DNA of 64,000 nt from Alphaproteobacteria bacterium (GCA_030426905.1 JAUHXQ010000002.1:186001-250000); one strand, 5' to 3'. Positions 19,007 through 28,068 are shown, counted from the first letter of the stretch. The notes: generated by a model from the sequence alone, not told the origin. A program made the numbers and translations.

Positions 19007-20257
19007 TTAATTTTCTATCTCATTATTTTCCATCACAACATTACCCCCTGAAGTGCTTATAAAGATAGGTTGTTGCTCTGTTTTCTCCAAAGGCAAAAAA
19101 GAACCAGGATAAACAAAATTTTGCTGATCTTGTTTATCATTTAACCTGATGTTAACATCAGTAAAATTCTTGTCCTTTGACATTATTTCAAATAAAAACG
19201 TAGAAAAGCTTAATCCTTCACTCATATTATTTTGCTCTACATCTGCTTGTGCTTGATCTTTGCTTTTACCAGAACTCTTTGTTCCACTAATTGGTTTATC
19301 ATTATCGCTAGCATTGTTTGATGAGCTACTACTTTTACTTTGCTGCAATTTGCTACCACTACCCCCAGGAGGAGGTGGTGGAGGAGTTGAGTCATCTTTT
19401 GGCTCAGAATCATCGTCTTCATCTCTATCATCCTTTTTCCACTTTTGAGATGAGCAAGAATCATCATTTTCCTCTTGTGACTTGTTCTTTGCGACTTTCT
19501 CTTTAAGTCTCTCAACTGCAGGCTGATACCCCCATCGTACTGCTATATCAAGATAAAATACTGCCTGTGTATATTCATTTTTTTCTAACGTTGCAAATAG
19601 ATTATAAGCTGCCTTTTTAGAGCTTTCATTTATTTCTTCTTTATTTTCTTCTTGTCTTACGCCAATATTATAAGCTTGCAAGAAATAATCTTTTGCTGTT
19701 TCTATATTATTAAATTTTTTAAATAAAACTCCAAGCTTGTTAAGCAAATCTGGATTTGATGATTTCTGGATAGATATGATAAGTAATTCCTTCACTGATT
19801 CAAATGGGTTTTTCCCTAAATAATTATCTTCTAGCAAAGCAAGTAATACATCATCTATTACCTTATCGCTATATTCTCCGCGTTTTATTAATAAAATATT
19901 TAAGTTAAATTCTGCTATTCTGCTTTCTAATTCAGCTGCTGCTTTATAAGCTGCTTTGGCTTCGTTATAAAACTCCAGTCTTTCTAAAAGATACCCATAA
20001 TTATTTACGTTCTTAGTAAGAGATTTCTCACCAGCTTCGCGCCACTTATTGATAACATCTGCTACAATTTCATCTACAACTTCTCCTTTGCACGGATTAT
20101 TAATAAAGTCGTCTAAATATTCACCAGCTGTTTCAATATCTCCACGTTTTAAATAGTGCTCAGCTAAAGAAAACTGAGCAACTGCACCTCCAGACGTATC
20201 TTTATGTTCATCAACTATCTGCTTTAAAGTAGCTAAAAGTTCTTCTTTTTTATTCAT
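19007..20257 (-). CDS. TPR-like protein with charged proline-rich linker
   Basis: The product has 416 residues from the ATG at 20257; this start is preferred over an ATG 12 bp upstream because a GGTGA ribosome binding site lies 6 nt before it. The first about 250 residues are helical with degenerate TPR/Sel1-like units (AEHYLKRGDIETAGEYLDDF, NNIETAKDYFLQAYNIGV, AVFYLDIAVRWGYQPAVERL). Then comes a low-complexity linker rich in Asp, Ser and Lys with a PPPPPPGGSGS stretch, and a C-terminal block of about 80 residues. No signal peptide or membrane segment. TPRs mediate protein contacts, so an effector or chaperone-like role is possible; no family assignment is offered. It stands alone next to a tRNA gene. 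Confidence 0.8.
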   Translation of the reverse strand: MNKKEELLATLKQIVDEHKDTSGGAVAQFSLAEHYLKRGDIETAGEYLDDFINNPCKGEVVDEIVADVINKWREAGEKSLTKNVNNYGYLLERLEFYNEAKAAYKAAAELESRIAEFNLNILLIKRGEYSDKVIDDVLLALLEDNYLGKNPFESVKELLIISIQKSSNPDLLNKLGVLFKKFNNIETAKDYFLQAYNIGVRQEENKEEINESSKKAAYNLFATLEKNEYTQAVFYLDIAVRWGYQPAVERLKEKVAKNKSQEENDDSCSSQKWKKDDRDEDDDSEPKDDSTPPPPPPGGSGSKLQQSKSSSSSNNASDNDKPISGTKSSGKSKDQAQADVEQNNMSEGLSFSTFLFEIMSKDKNFTDVNIRLNDKQDQQNFVYPGSFLPLEKTEQQPIFISTSGGNVVMENNEIEN

Positions 20258-20491
20258 AATTATCACCATTTAACTCAAACAAAATCTTCAGATTACCCTT
20301 GATTTTACTGATATTATTATACAGAATAAAAATTTTTTTTCTACTAGTTTTTAGAAATCCATATGCATTTTTAAGAAACATATACACAATCATAGCAGTA
20401 TAATGTAAATGTGGCATTGCTTATAAACTCAACAGTAAAACCTATGCATAAATCAATTATTTAAAAAATCCATACGACATATCAATTTAAA

Positions 20492-20520
20492 TTGACAGTA
20501 ATCACTTATACCGCTATAAA
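20492..20520 (+). promoter_or_regulatory. Sigma-70-type promoter for tRNA-Met
   Basis: TTGACA at 20492-20497 and TATAAA at 20515-20520 are separated by exactly 17 bp, 23 nt before the mature tRNA 5' end. The perfect -35 fits a highly expressed stable RNA. Confidence 0.75.
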
Positions 20521-20543
20521 CCTCTAATTATAGTATAGGTTCT

Positions 20544-20620
20544 GGCGGGGTAGCTCAGGTGGTTAGAGCAGTGGAATCATAATCCACGTGTCGGGGGTTC
20601 AAGTCCCTCCCTCGCTACCA
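20544..20620 (+). tRNA. tRNA-Met (CAT), elongator
   Basis: This is a 77-nt cloverleaf with encoded CCA. The acceptor strands GGCGGGG and CCTCGCT pair with two G-U pairs. The anticodon stem is GTGGA/TCCAC around the loop ATCATAA, giving anticodon CAT. The T arm is GGGGG-TTCAAGT-CCCTC. A paired first base separates it from the initiator tRNA at 21360. The sequence matches the alphaproteobacterial elongator pattern; tRNA-Ile with a lysidine-modified CAT is the less likely alternative. Confidence 0.93.
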
Positions 20621-20669
20621 AATAGTGGAAAGAAATTCAGCAAACATAAAATCCAAAAAGAGAAATTTA

Positions 20670-21200
20670 ATGAAAATTTTTTTATTATCTGCAGCATTAC
20701 GAAAAGGTTCAACAAATAAAAAATTAATAAATCTTTGTGCTGAATACCTAGCAAAAGATCATCAAATAGATTTAAGTCAAATGCATGAGTTTGATGTTCC
20801 ATTATATAATCAAGATATAGAAACAAGTGAAGGAGTTCCTGAAAATGCCAAAAAATTTGGCCAAAAAATAGTGCAAGCTGATAAGATAATATTTTCTGTA
20901 CCAGAATATAACTATTCGATTCCAGGCATCTTCAAAAATTTAATAGATTGGACTTCTCGCATTCAACCAGTACCATTCAAAAAAGCAAATATATTACTGC
21001 TTTCTGCGTCCCCTGCAATGGCAGGAGGCAATAGAGGATTTTGGCAAACGAGAATCCCTTTAGAAGGGTGCGGTGCTTTTGTTTATCCTAGTAGTTTTTC
21101 ACTAGCAAATTCACTACAAATGTTTGACGATAGCGGACATCTCAAAGATGAAAAGTTACTTAAGCAATTACACGCTTTGCTATTAGATTTCCTTTCTTAA
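20670..21200 (+). CDS. NADPH-dependent FMN reductase family protein
   Basis: The 176-residue flavodoxin-fold protein belongs to the NADPH-dependent FMN reductase group (ArsH/SsuE/YieF-like), which passes electrons from NAD(P)H through FMN to quinones, chromate or other acceptors. The FMN phosphate-binding loop is LSAALRKGSTNKKL near the N-terminus and the family's PEYN motif is in FSVPEYNYSIPGIFKNLIDW (about residue 74), followed by a conserved glycine-rich SASPAMAGGNRG. A GTG at 20625 would extend the frame by 15 codons to within 5 nt of the tRNA end; ATG 20670 is preferred. The gene is flanked by the two tRNA-Met genes. Substrate unknown. Confidence 0.86.
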   Translation: MKIFLLSAALRKGSTNKKLINLCAEYLAKDHQIDLSQMHEFDVPLYNQDIETSEGVPENAKKFGQKIVQADKIIFSVPEYNYSIPGIFKNLIDWTSRIQPVPFKKANILLLSASPAMAGGNRGFWQTRIPLEGCGAFVYPSSFSLANSLQMFDDSGHLKDEKLLKQLHALLLDFLS

Positions 21201-21289
21201 GTTATCATTAATTAAAAGTAAATTGAACAATAAACCCATCTCTGAAAATCTTTGTAAAAAACACCAGAATAACTTTTACAATTCTATTC

Positions 21290-21317
21290 TTGCTTTTTTT
21301 ATAATAATTACTATAAT
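21290..21317 (+). promoter_or_regulatory. Probable promoter for initiator tRNA
   Basis: TTGCTT (21290-21295) and a perfect TATAAT (21312-21317) are 16 bp apart, 42 nt before the tRNA-fMet 5' end. Confidence 0.6.
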
Positions 21318-21359
21318 CAGCGCTAGTTAATTACTAATTTTTATAAAATTAACATTGAA

Positions 21360-21438
<79 letters not shown>

Positions 21439-21640
21439 CTTTTTTCTAACACTTTCCTCGTATTTAACCTCCTCATTTTCTATATATAGTTCAAGACTCA
21501 TAGTGATAAGTTGACGATACCCCTCAAGATATCTATGATGAAAATATTAGAGATTTCCCTATTTGGCCCACCTTGAACCAACGTGCAAAAAGCGCAATCT
21601 TACTATTTTCATAGCCTTCAACATGAGTTTCCATAATTTC

Positions 21641-21669
21641 TTGACAGATACATTAACACTTGCTTAAAT
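21641..21669 (+). promoter_or_regulatory. Candidate promoter of the duplicated-repeat gene
   Basis: A perfect TTGACA (21641-21646) is followed after 17 bp by TTAAAT (21664-21669, four of six matches), placing transcription start about 30 nt before the ATG at 21707. The rest of the 270-bp gap after tRNA-fMet shows no intact gene; a short open stretch around 21510-21600 may be coding debris. Confidence 0.5.
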
Positions 21670-21706
21670 AATGCTTTAAATTTATAACTCAACATAGAGG
21701 AAAATT

Positions 21707-22381
21707 ATGACAAATTACGATACAAACCAAAAGAAGGGAAAGGAGGACATGCGCTGGAGCTGTGAGCGTTCTTTATATAGAATGGCAGAGAAATGTTTAG
21801 AAGACAAGAATTCCTGTTATATTGATATAGACGAGGAAGATGATTGTGCAGAATACTTTAAGGAAGCTACGGGTCCAGACAAAGATCTTAAACCCTATGC
21901 CAAAGACCTTCTTGTGAACCAAGCTCAAAAAATATTACAATTAAAAAGCATTCGCTGGAGCTGTGAGAGTTCTTTATATAGAATGGCAGAGAAATGTTTA
22001 GAAGAAAAGGGTCCCTGTTATATTGATATAGACGAGGAAGATGATTGTGCAGAATACTTTAAGGAAGCTACGGGTCCAGACAAAGATCTTGAACCCTATG
22101 CCAAAGACCTTCTTGTGAACCAAGCTCAAAAAATATTACAATCAAAAGGCATTCAAGATGATAAGTTTGCACAAGAATTTACAAATTTTCAACAAATTAG
22201 GGCATTAAATCATTTTTGTAATGATGTTTCTGATTACAGAGGAGGCCTTTCTCCTAAAGAATGTTTAAAAATTACTACTAATAATATATATCAAGCTATG
22301 GCTGGCTGCTTAAGAGAAAATGACCCAGGAATATGTACAGAAAAGTTATTAGGTAATGTAGAACAACATGATGAGTTTTAG
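21707..22381 (+). CDS. Cys-rich acidic protein with recent tandem 67-residue duplication
   Basis: The 224-residue product is not recognised. After a 15-residue leader, residues 16-82 and 83-149 are two nearly identical copies of a 67-residue unit beginning RWSCE, with conserved Cys in RMAEKCLE, CYIDIDEEDDCAEYF and a shared GPDK block. Only about seven residues differ between the copies. The C-terminal 75 residues (FAQEFTNFQQIRALNHFCND...) may be a diverged third unit, since it keeps spaced Cys residues (CND, ECLK, GCLREN, GICTEK). No signal peptide or membrane segment. The ribosome binding site GAGGAAAATT and an upstream TTGACA element indicate active expression, and a strong terminator follows. 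It lies between tRNA-fMet and an integrase remnant. Confidence 0.75.
   Translation: MTNYDTNQKKGKEDMRWSCERSLYRMAEKCLEDKNSCYIDIDEEDDCAEYFKEATGPDKDLKPYAKDLLVNQAQKILQLKSIRWSCESSLYRMAEKCLEEKGPCYIDIDEEDDCAEYFKEATGPDKDLEPYAKDLLVNQAQKILQSKGIQDDKFAQEFTNFQQIRALNHFCNDVSDYRGGLSPKECLKITTNNIYQAMAGCLRENDPGICTEKLLGNVEQHDEF
21752..22153 (+). repeat. Two tandem 201-bp direct repeats inside a coding region
   Basis: Copies span 21752-21952 and 21953-22153, abutting without spacer and in frame (67 codons). They differ at only a few positions, including CGTT/AGTT after the first 15 bases and a short block coding DKNS versus EKGP. The near-identity at DNA level indicates recent unequal exchange or slippage. Confidence 0.9.
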
Positions 22382-22410
22382 ATCTTCCTAATATATCCAT
22401 ATATTTGCAA

Positions 22411-22458
22411 AAAAGAGCATAAAAGTATAGATAATATCTTATGCTCTTTTTCTTTTTT
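22411..22458 (+). terminator. Intrinsic terminator after the duplicated-repeat gene
   Basis: An inverted repeat AAAAGAGCATAA (22411-22422) pairs with TTATGCTCTTTT (22439-22450) around a 16-nt loop and continues into a T-rich tract. It is the clearest Rho-independent terminator in the window. Confidence 0.8.
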
Positions 22459-22473
22459 GAGGCTCAATGAATT

Positions 22474-22985
22474 TTATACAGGGAAGTCGTCCATGACATT
22501 ATTGTAGGTTTTCTGGGCATCTGCTATAGATAGCTTAGAATATATTTCTAGAGTCATGTCCAGAGTATGGCTGTATAAGCGCATCATCTATTCCTTTCTT
22601 CTTCATCCATGTAAATAGGAAGTGCCTAAATTTGTGAGGAGTAATAGTATGTTTCATACCTACCATTTTAGTATACTGCAGTAATATCCTTCTAACACCT
22701 CTATCTGTATATGGTTTTCTCCAGTTCGATTCAAATAAGTAAGTATTATTTTGTTCTTTACAGGTTTTATATAGCAAGAATCCCTCTAAAATCTAAAGGG
22801 AATGGGACTATTCTATCCTTATTGCCTTTTCCTTGATTTATCCTTATTTGACATTTATTTAGATATACATCAATAATCTTAATTTTTACTAACTCGCCAA
22901 CTCTTACACCTGTATAGAGCATTGTTTTGATAAGTACCATATGCTTCATATTTTTTTGCTTTGGTCTTTAGTACCAGGCCTTATA
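22474..22985 (-). pseudogene. Tyrosine recombinase/integrase remnant, truncated and frameshifted
   Basis: Three reading-frame segments together rebuild the C-terminal catalytic half of a XerC/D-type integrase. The first (up to about 22795) reads [20 protein letters not shown], containing the first catalytic Arg, then [13 protein letters not shown] with the Lys turn. A shift near 22780 leads to the second, with [20 protein letters not shown], the H-x-x-R box, ending PYSGHDS. A second shift near 22552 leads to [17 protein letters not shown], which carries the nucleophile Tyr, and a stop at 22474. The N-terminal core-binding domain is missing. All four catalytic elements are recognisable, so decay is recent. 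It lies beside tRNA-fMet, but no duplicated tRNA 3' end marking an attachment site was found. Confidence 0.85.
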
Positions 22986-23030
22986 GCTGATTAAAAACAC
23001 TGCATGGATGAGAAATAAATTCACCATATC

Positions 23031-23816
23031 TTAGCGTCGGCGAATTTCCAGCTTTATTGGACCTTCAGTTTCGCCTCTAATGAATTGATTAAAAATAGCG
23101 TTATTTGATTTATGCATTTCCGTTACGTTTCCTGACCAAGTTATCTTCCCCTGATAGAGCATTGCTATGCGTGAAGCAATTTTTTTTGCACTATTTATAT
23201 CATGGGTGATAGTGATGGTGGTGGAACCAAGTTCTTTGCGTACCTTAATGATTAAATCATTAATCACATTAGACATTATAGGATCTAATCCTGTTGTTGG
23301 TTCATCAAAAAATACAATTTCTGGATCATTCACTATTGCCCTTGCTAGAGCCACTCTTTTTTGCATCCCTCCTGACAATTCTGAAGGATATAAATACATT
23401 ACGCTATCGTCTAGACCCACATCTTTTAATTTATTTGATGCTATTTCCTTAGCATCTTTTGTATTCATATATTTATTGTGGATCAAATAAAAAGCTACAT
23501 TTTCCCATACAGCTAAACTATCAAAAAGAGCCCCTCCTTGAAAAAGAAAGCCGAAACGACTCATTAAATTATCTCTACCTTTTTTAGATATATGAGTTAT
23601 ATCAGAGCCATCAAGAAAGATTGTCCCTGAATCGGGACTTAATAATCCAATAATTGTTTTTATCAAAACTGATTTTCCAGTACCTGATCCTCCTAATACT
23701 ACCAACGACTCGTTATCAAATACATTTAAATCAATTTCGTCTAAGATCTTTTTTTTCCCAAATGATTTTGAGATTTTTGAAAGCTGCAATTTAATATTTT
23801 GTGATTTAGAGTCCAT
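23031..23816 (-). CDS. mlaF: Phospholipid-transport ABC ATPase MlaF
   Basis: MlaF powers the Mla system, which moves phospholipids between inner and outer membranes to keep outer-membrane asymmetry. The 261-residue ATPase shows Walker A GGSGTGKSVLIKTI (about 38-51), Q-loop FLFQGGALFDSL, signature LSGGMQKRVALARA and Walker B IVFFDEPTTGLDPI, with the H-loop His in TITHDINSA. The FQGGALFDSL and SGGMQKR forms are those of MlaF-type proteins. It follows mlaE by 10 bp. The MCE protein mlaD is not adjacent. It ends in three Arg residues. Confidence 0.94.
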   Translation of the reverse strand: MDSKSQNIKLQLSKISKSFGKKKILDEIDLNVFDNESLVVLGGSGTGKSVLIKTIIGLLSPDSGTIFLDGSDITHISKKGRDNLMSRFGFLFQGGALFDSLAVWENVAFYLIHNKYMNTKDAKEIASNKLKDVGLDDSVMYLYPSELSGGMQKRVALARAIVNDPEIVFFDEPTTGLDPIMSNVINDLIIKVRKELGSTTITITHDINSAKKIASRIAMLYQGKITWSGNVTEMHKSNNAIFNQFIRGETEGPIKLEIRRR

Positions 23817-23826
23817 GAATAATATA

Positions 23827-24600
23827 TTATTTCGTAAATAGAAGCTGAGTAGTTACATAATTAGCAAATAAAATCAGAACAGATGCCATAACTACCGAAT
23901 TAATCGTAGCAGTACCAACCCCTTCTGCTCCTTTTTTAGCATGATAGCCACTATAACATCCTGACACAGCTATGATAAATCCAAAAACAGCAGCCTTAAT
24001 TAACCCAGAAACCACATCATCAGTTTCTAAATATTGCATTGTATTATATATATAAGAAGCTCTATTAAATCCCAATTTTTCTGTAGCAACAAGATATCCC
24101 CCCATGATACCGATAATATCAGCTACAAGCACAAGCAAAGGCAATACTATTAAGCTTGCTAGAACTCTTGGTACTACTAAATATTTCATTGGGTTAACAG
24201 AAAGAGTAAACAAAGCGTCAACTTGTTCAGTTACCTTCATTGTTGCAATTTCTGCAGCAATAGAAGACCCTACCCGACCAGCTACCATTAGTCCTGCTAA
24301 AACTGGACCAAGTTCTCGAGTAATTGATAGTACTACAACTGTTGGAATTGAGTGTTCTGCTGAAAATCTAGTGAAACCAGTATAGCTTTGTAGTACCAAT
24401 ACTGCTCCCGTAAAAATTGCAGTCATACCAACAACAGGTATTGAGAAAAATCCTATCTCGACCAAATTTTCAGCAAATTGTCTAAAATAAAAAGGAAAAG
24501 AAAAAATCCATCTGATTGCAGAAAATGAAAAACATATAACCTGTCCGATTTTAGCAACCATTAATAAACTATATTTGCCGATTGCTCTTATGAATCTCAT
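23827..24600 (-). CDS. mlaE: Phospholipid-transport permease MlaE
   Basis: This 257-residue inner-membrane permease has about five to six hydrophobic segments and partners MlaF in lipid trafficking. Family marks are VGMTAIFTGAVLVLQSYTGF, RELGPVLAGLMVAGRVGSS with AAEIATMKVTEQVDAL (the conserved EQ-x-x-AL coupling region) and the C-terminal GCYSGYHAKKGAEGVGTAT. Its ATG overlaps the stop of alr by 4 bp, so alr-mlaE-mlaF are translationally coupled, an arrangement also known in Rickettsia. Confidence 0.94.
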   Translation of the reverse strand: MRFIRAIGKYSLLMVAKIGQVICFSFSAIRWIFSFPFYFRQFAENLVEIGFFSIPVVGMTAIFTGAVLVLQSYTGFTRFSAEHSIPTVVVLSITRELGPVLAGLMVAGRVGSSIAAEIATMKVTEQVDALFTLSVNPMKYLVVPRVLASLIVLPLLVLVADIIGIMGGYLVATEKLGFNRASYIYNTMQYLETDDVVSGLIKAAVFGFIIAVSGCYSGYHAKKGAEGVGTATINSVVMASVLILFANYVTTQLLFTK

Positions 24601-25679
24601 TTAATATATTCTCTTTTATAACGCTTCCCAATTGAGGTTAGAACCTCATAACTAATAGTATTAGCTATTGATGCAATTGTTTCAAGTGAAATATTTGTTC
24701 CTATTAGCTCTACTTCTTGCCCTATTTTTTGCAAATCTCTTGGTATAGAGCTAATATCAATAGTGGTTAAATCCATTGAAATATTTCCAATTACTGGTGT
24801 TTTAATACCATTTATACAGCAAAACCCTTTGTTACTAAGACATCTAAAATACCCATCTGCGTATCCAACAGGGATAGTCGCTGTGATCATCCCTGGCTTC
24901 AAGCGATAAGTACTACAATAGCCAATAGTAGTTTCATCTGTAACTTCATAAATCTGAATAATTTGGGATTTCAGGTTTATTACAGGAAAAAATGTAAAGC
25001 CCTGATGATGAGAAACATTGACACCATATAAAATTATCCCAAGTCTTATCTGATCATACCAATATTCTTTCCCAAGTAAAAACCCAGCAGAGTTAGCAAA
25101 ACTATATTTGTATTGCGGATATTTGTTTGCTATAGACTGAAATTTATTTAGCTGTATTTTGTTCAAAGGGTGGCTAGTATCATCAGCACATGCAAGGTGA
25201 CTACTAATATACAATATCTCTAACAAATTCTCTTTTTGTATGTCGTTAATTGTTTTTTCTGCAATAGAAAATTCTATACCAAGACGAGTCATTCCTGTAT
25301 CAATATTTAAAATAGCAGGCAATTTTTGATTTATTTTTTTTGCATATTGACACCATATTTCTATATTACTTTTATTATTTAATACAGGAATGAGCTTGTA
25401 ATCATGAAAATTTTGCTCTTCACCTTCATCAATGCCATTCAATACAAAAACTTGTGCTTTTTCTCCTATAATATTGCGCAGCTCTATTCCTTCACTAAGT
25501 GTTGCAATATAAAACTCATCGCAACCAGCCTGTAAAAGTTTGGGCACTATTTCTCTAACTCGCAATCCATAACAATCTGCTTTCACAACGCAAGATACTT
25601 TAGTTTTGCTTGTTAAACTACCTTTAACAATTTGATAATTCTTTACTATATTATTGACATTAATAGTGAGAATGGACAT
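24597..25679 (-). CDS. alr: Alanine racemase
   Basis: Alr interconverts L- and D-alanine for peptidoglycan precursors. The 360-residue length is normal. The PLP Lys is in VVKADCYGL (about residue 33), and the second catalytic residue Tyr is in TIGYCSTYRLKPG. The N-terminal TIM barrel includes LNIDTGMTRLGI and the C-terminal beta domain VPVGYADGYFRCL and GNISMDLTTIDI. The Cys in ADCYG replaces the more usual Ala and is tolerated. Presence of alr suggests that the cell still makes at least some peptidoglycan. dnaB lies upstream with 60 bp between. Confidence 0.94.
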   Translation of the reverse strand: MSILTINVNNIVKNYQIVKGSLTSKTKVSCVVKADCYGLRVREIVPKLLQAGCDEFYIATLSEGIELRNIIGEKAQVFVLNGIDEGEEQNFHDYKLIPVLNNKSNIEIWCQYAKKINQKLPAILNIDTGMTRLGIEFSIAEKTINDIQKENLLEILYISSHLACADDTSHPLNKIQLNKFQSIANKYPQYKYSFANSAGFLLGKEYWYDQIRLGIILYGVNVSHHQGFTFFPVINLKSQIIQIYEVTDETTIGYCSTYRLKPGMITATIPVGYADGYFRCLSNKGFCCINGIKTPVIGNISMDLTTIDISSIPRDLQKIGQEVELIGTNISLETIASIANTISYEVLTSIGKRYKREYIK

Positions 25680-25739
25680 AAAAGATCATTATTGCTACAG
25701 CACATTTAATTCAGATGATAAAGAAAAAACTATAGTTCA

Positions 25740-27233
25740 TCATTCGTAATCTTGGCTATAATTAGTAAATCTTGTAAGAGATGGGTCGAAGTAAAGCTTA
25801 ATATCTCCGACGGGACCATTACGATGTTTTGCTATTATCACTTCTGAAATATTACTAACAGCACTCATTGCTTGCTGCCACTCAGCAAAAGCCTCTGTCC
25901 CCTCTTTTGGTGGTTTTTTTCTCATTAAGTAGTACTCTTCTCGATATAGGAAAGCTACTATATCAGCATCTTGTTCAATACTTCCTGATTCACGCAAATC
26001 AGATAATAGTGGTCTTTTATCTTCTCTTTGCTCTACCGCCCTAGATAGCTGTGCAGGAGCAACAACAGGAATATTTAATTCTTTAGCTATGGCCTTTAAT
26101 CCTTGAGTGATTTCAGAAACTTCCTGAACTCTGTTTATGTCTTTTCCTACTCTTGAACCTCTTATCAACTGCAAATAATCAATAAACAATATTCCTAAAT
26201 TATGCTGTCTTTTCAATCTTCTTGCTCTAGTTCTCAATGCTGAAATAGAAAGAGATGGAGTGTCATCGATAAAAAAAGGCAAGCTTTGTAGTTCTTTAGC
26301 TCCTCTTACTATTTGCGAAAACTCTTCCTCATTTAAGTGACCAGTACGCAATTTTGAGCTATTAACACCAGACATCATCGATATCATACGACTTGCTATT
26401 TGCTCAGCAGACATCTCAAGAGAGAAGAATCCTACAGACTTAGGTCGATGGTTTTTTGTTTTATCCGGCAATTCATTTTTTTGCATTTCAAAATTTCTTA
26501 CGAGAACTTTACAGCAATTCAAAGCAATATTTAATATAATAGCAGTTTTTCCCATAGCAGGCCTACCCGCTAATATGATTAAATCAGAATCCTGTAATCC
26601 CCCAAGTTTATCATCCAAATCAATAAAGTCAGTAGCGATACCAGAAACCTTTCCCTTATTTTTAAACGCTTGCTGCGCTTTGTTGATAGCGTTATTTAAA
26701 GAAACCTTAATTGGAGAAAAACCTTGATTACTTTGCATATAGCTGTCTGCAATATTATATAATCTTTGCTCTGCTATTTCTATTTGCTCTGGAGCAGAAA
26801 GTGCTCCTTCTTTATCGTACGCATCGTTGACAACATCTTCACCAACATGAATTAAGCTTCTACGCAGAGCTAAATCATATATTGCTTTACCATAATCAGT
26901 CACATTTATAATTGTTGCAGCAAGACTTGCTAAATCAAAGAGATATTGAGCCCCTCCTTTGTCTTTTAGTGATTCATCTTTATCAAAGCAATTTTTAAGA
27001 GTAACAGGGTTTGCAACAATACCTTTATCCATAAAACGTATTATTTCGTTATAGATTCGCTTATGTACCGGTTCAAAAAAATGATCAGCTAATAAAAAAT
27101 CACTAACTTTATTTATCAGCTCATTATCAGTGAGCAAATTACCAAGCAGCATTTGCTCAGCGACCAGATTACACGGCATTACCCTAGCTAAATCTTCACC
27201 TATTTTTTGATTTATAGTATTCTCAATAACCAT
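25740..27233 (-). CDS. dnaB: Replicative DNA helicase DnaB
   Basis: DnaB is the hexameric helicase of the replication fork. The 497-residue product has the N-terminal helical domain (MPCNLVAEQMLLGNLLTDNE at about 19), a linker and a RecA-like ATPase with Walker A LAGRPAMGKTAIIL (about 221-234), the segment VGFFSLEMSAEQIASRMISM, Walker B LGILFIDYLQLIRG, and an Arg finger region near SDLRESGSIEQDADIVAFLYR. An inserted stretch of about 20 residues after Walker A (KVLVRNFEMQKNELPDKTKN) is longer than in E. coli and is seen in other Rickettsiales as I recall. No intein is present. Confidence 0.95.
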   Translation of the reverse strand: MVIENTINQKIGEDLARVMPCNLVAEQMLLGNLLTDNELINKVSDFLLADHFFEPVHKRIYNEIIRFMDKGIVANPVTLKNCFDKDESLKDKGGAQYLFDLASLAATIINVTDYGKAIYDLALRRSLIHVGEDVVNDAYDKEGALSAPEQIEIAEQRLYNIADSYMQSNQGFSPIKVSLNNAINKAQQAFKNKGKVSGIATDFIDLDDKLGGLQDSDLIILAGRPAMGKTAIILNIALNCCKVLVRNFEMQKNELPDKTKNHRPKSVGFFSLEMSAEQIASRMISMMSGVNSSKLRTGHLNEEEFSQIVRGAKELQSLPFFIDDTPSLSISALRTRARRLKRQHNLGILFIDYLQLIRGSRVGKDINRVQEVSEITQGLKAIAKELNIPVVAPAQLSRAVEQREDKRPLLSDLRESGSIEQDADIVAFLYREEYYLMRKKPPKEGTEAFAEWQQAMSAVSNISEVIIAKHRNGPVGDIKLYFDPSLTRFTNYSQDYE

Positions 27234-27354
27234 TTTTTACTAAATTAATAACTAATTTCTTGTAAGCTGAAGACATTATATCTTACTTATTATAAATTTG
27301 CTATAGCCATAAAAAATGAATTTATTTTTAAAGCAGTAGGAAAAAACTGAAAAA

Positions 27355-28068
27355 TTAGAAAGCGTATTTAAGACCAAATAGTGAATGAAATGAAATGTTA
27401 GAAAGATCTGCTCTACCAGAATGAATAGGAACCGTTGCAAATGACCCCATAATCTTTCCTTCCACGAAAAAAGCAAGAGACTTATAAATAATATAATCAA
27501 GCTCGACTGCTAACTGACCAACAATACCTGAAACAAAATATCCATCAGTATCGACCCAGTGCAACCCTCCTTTTTCATCAAACTTTTTCCCTCTAATTGT
27601 TGATTCTGGATGAGTAATAACTGGTCCAAAGCCAATACGATAAATGAAAGGAATGTTTTCTTTAAATTTTTTCCTAAACGCTCTATTAATCAGCAATAGA
27701 TTATAGCCGTTAGTGATAGTAAATTCCTGAATTTCGTTAGGCTTATTACTCAAATATAATTTATGGTGAATCATTTCAAATTCCCACGCCTTATCTTTAT
27801 TCCATCTAGAATATCGAATCTGATAGTAAGGAGGAGAATCAAAAGGTTTAGTATCGTATTTAGCAGTAAACTTTAATGTAGGACTGCCATCCTGCCTAAT
27901 TTTCAGGGGTAAAGGTACATTATATACTGCACCACCAGCTATTGAGATTTCATTTTTTTTGTTTTCATACTGAGATTGATAGTTTTGTTGTCTTTTTTCT
28001 ACCTTAATACCACTATCCGCAACAGCACCAACGGTAACAAACAAACCTAATAAAATAACTTTTTTCAC
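27355..28068 (-). CDS. Putative outer-membrane beta-barrel protein
   Basis: The product has 237 residues from a GTG start at 28068, giving a classic signal peptide VKKVILLGLFVTVGAVADS; a TTG 24 bp upstream would spoil it. The mature part is rich in alternating polar/hydrophobic strands (YYQIRYSRWNKDKAWEFEMI, FAVELDYIIYKSLAFFVEG) and ends in LFGLKYAF. A C-terminal Phe with alternating hydrophobics is the BamA recognition signal. The size suggests an eight-stranded barrel. No enzyme motif was found, though lipid A-modifying barrels of this size exist. It lies between ctrA and dnaB on the same strand. Confidence 0.75.
   Translation of the reverse strand: MKKVILLGLFVTVGAVADSGIKVEKRQQNYQSQYENKKNEISIAGGAVYNVPLPLKIRQDGSPTLKFTAKYDTKPFDSPPYYQIRYSRWNKDKAWEFEMIHHKLYLSNKPNEIQEFTITNGYNLLLINRAFRKKFKENIPFIYRIGFGPVITHPESTIRGKKFDEKGGLHWVDTDGYFVSGIVGQLAVELDYIIYKSLAFFVEGKIMGSFATVPIHSGRADLSNISFHSLFGLKYAF

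Noticed and set aside
20625-20669. GTG start for the FMN reductase gene
   Set aside because: It begins 5 nt after the tRNA end, lacks a ribosome binding site and adds residues before the flavodoxin fold starts.
21752-22153. CRISPR-like direct repeats
   Set aside because: The repeats abut without spacers, are in frame within a gene, and no cas genes are present.
23167-23490. Plus-strand ORF inside mlaF
   Set aside because: It is an antisense shadow of a well-conserved gene with no family similarity of its own.
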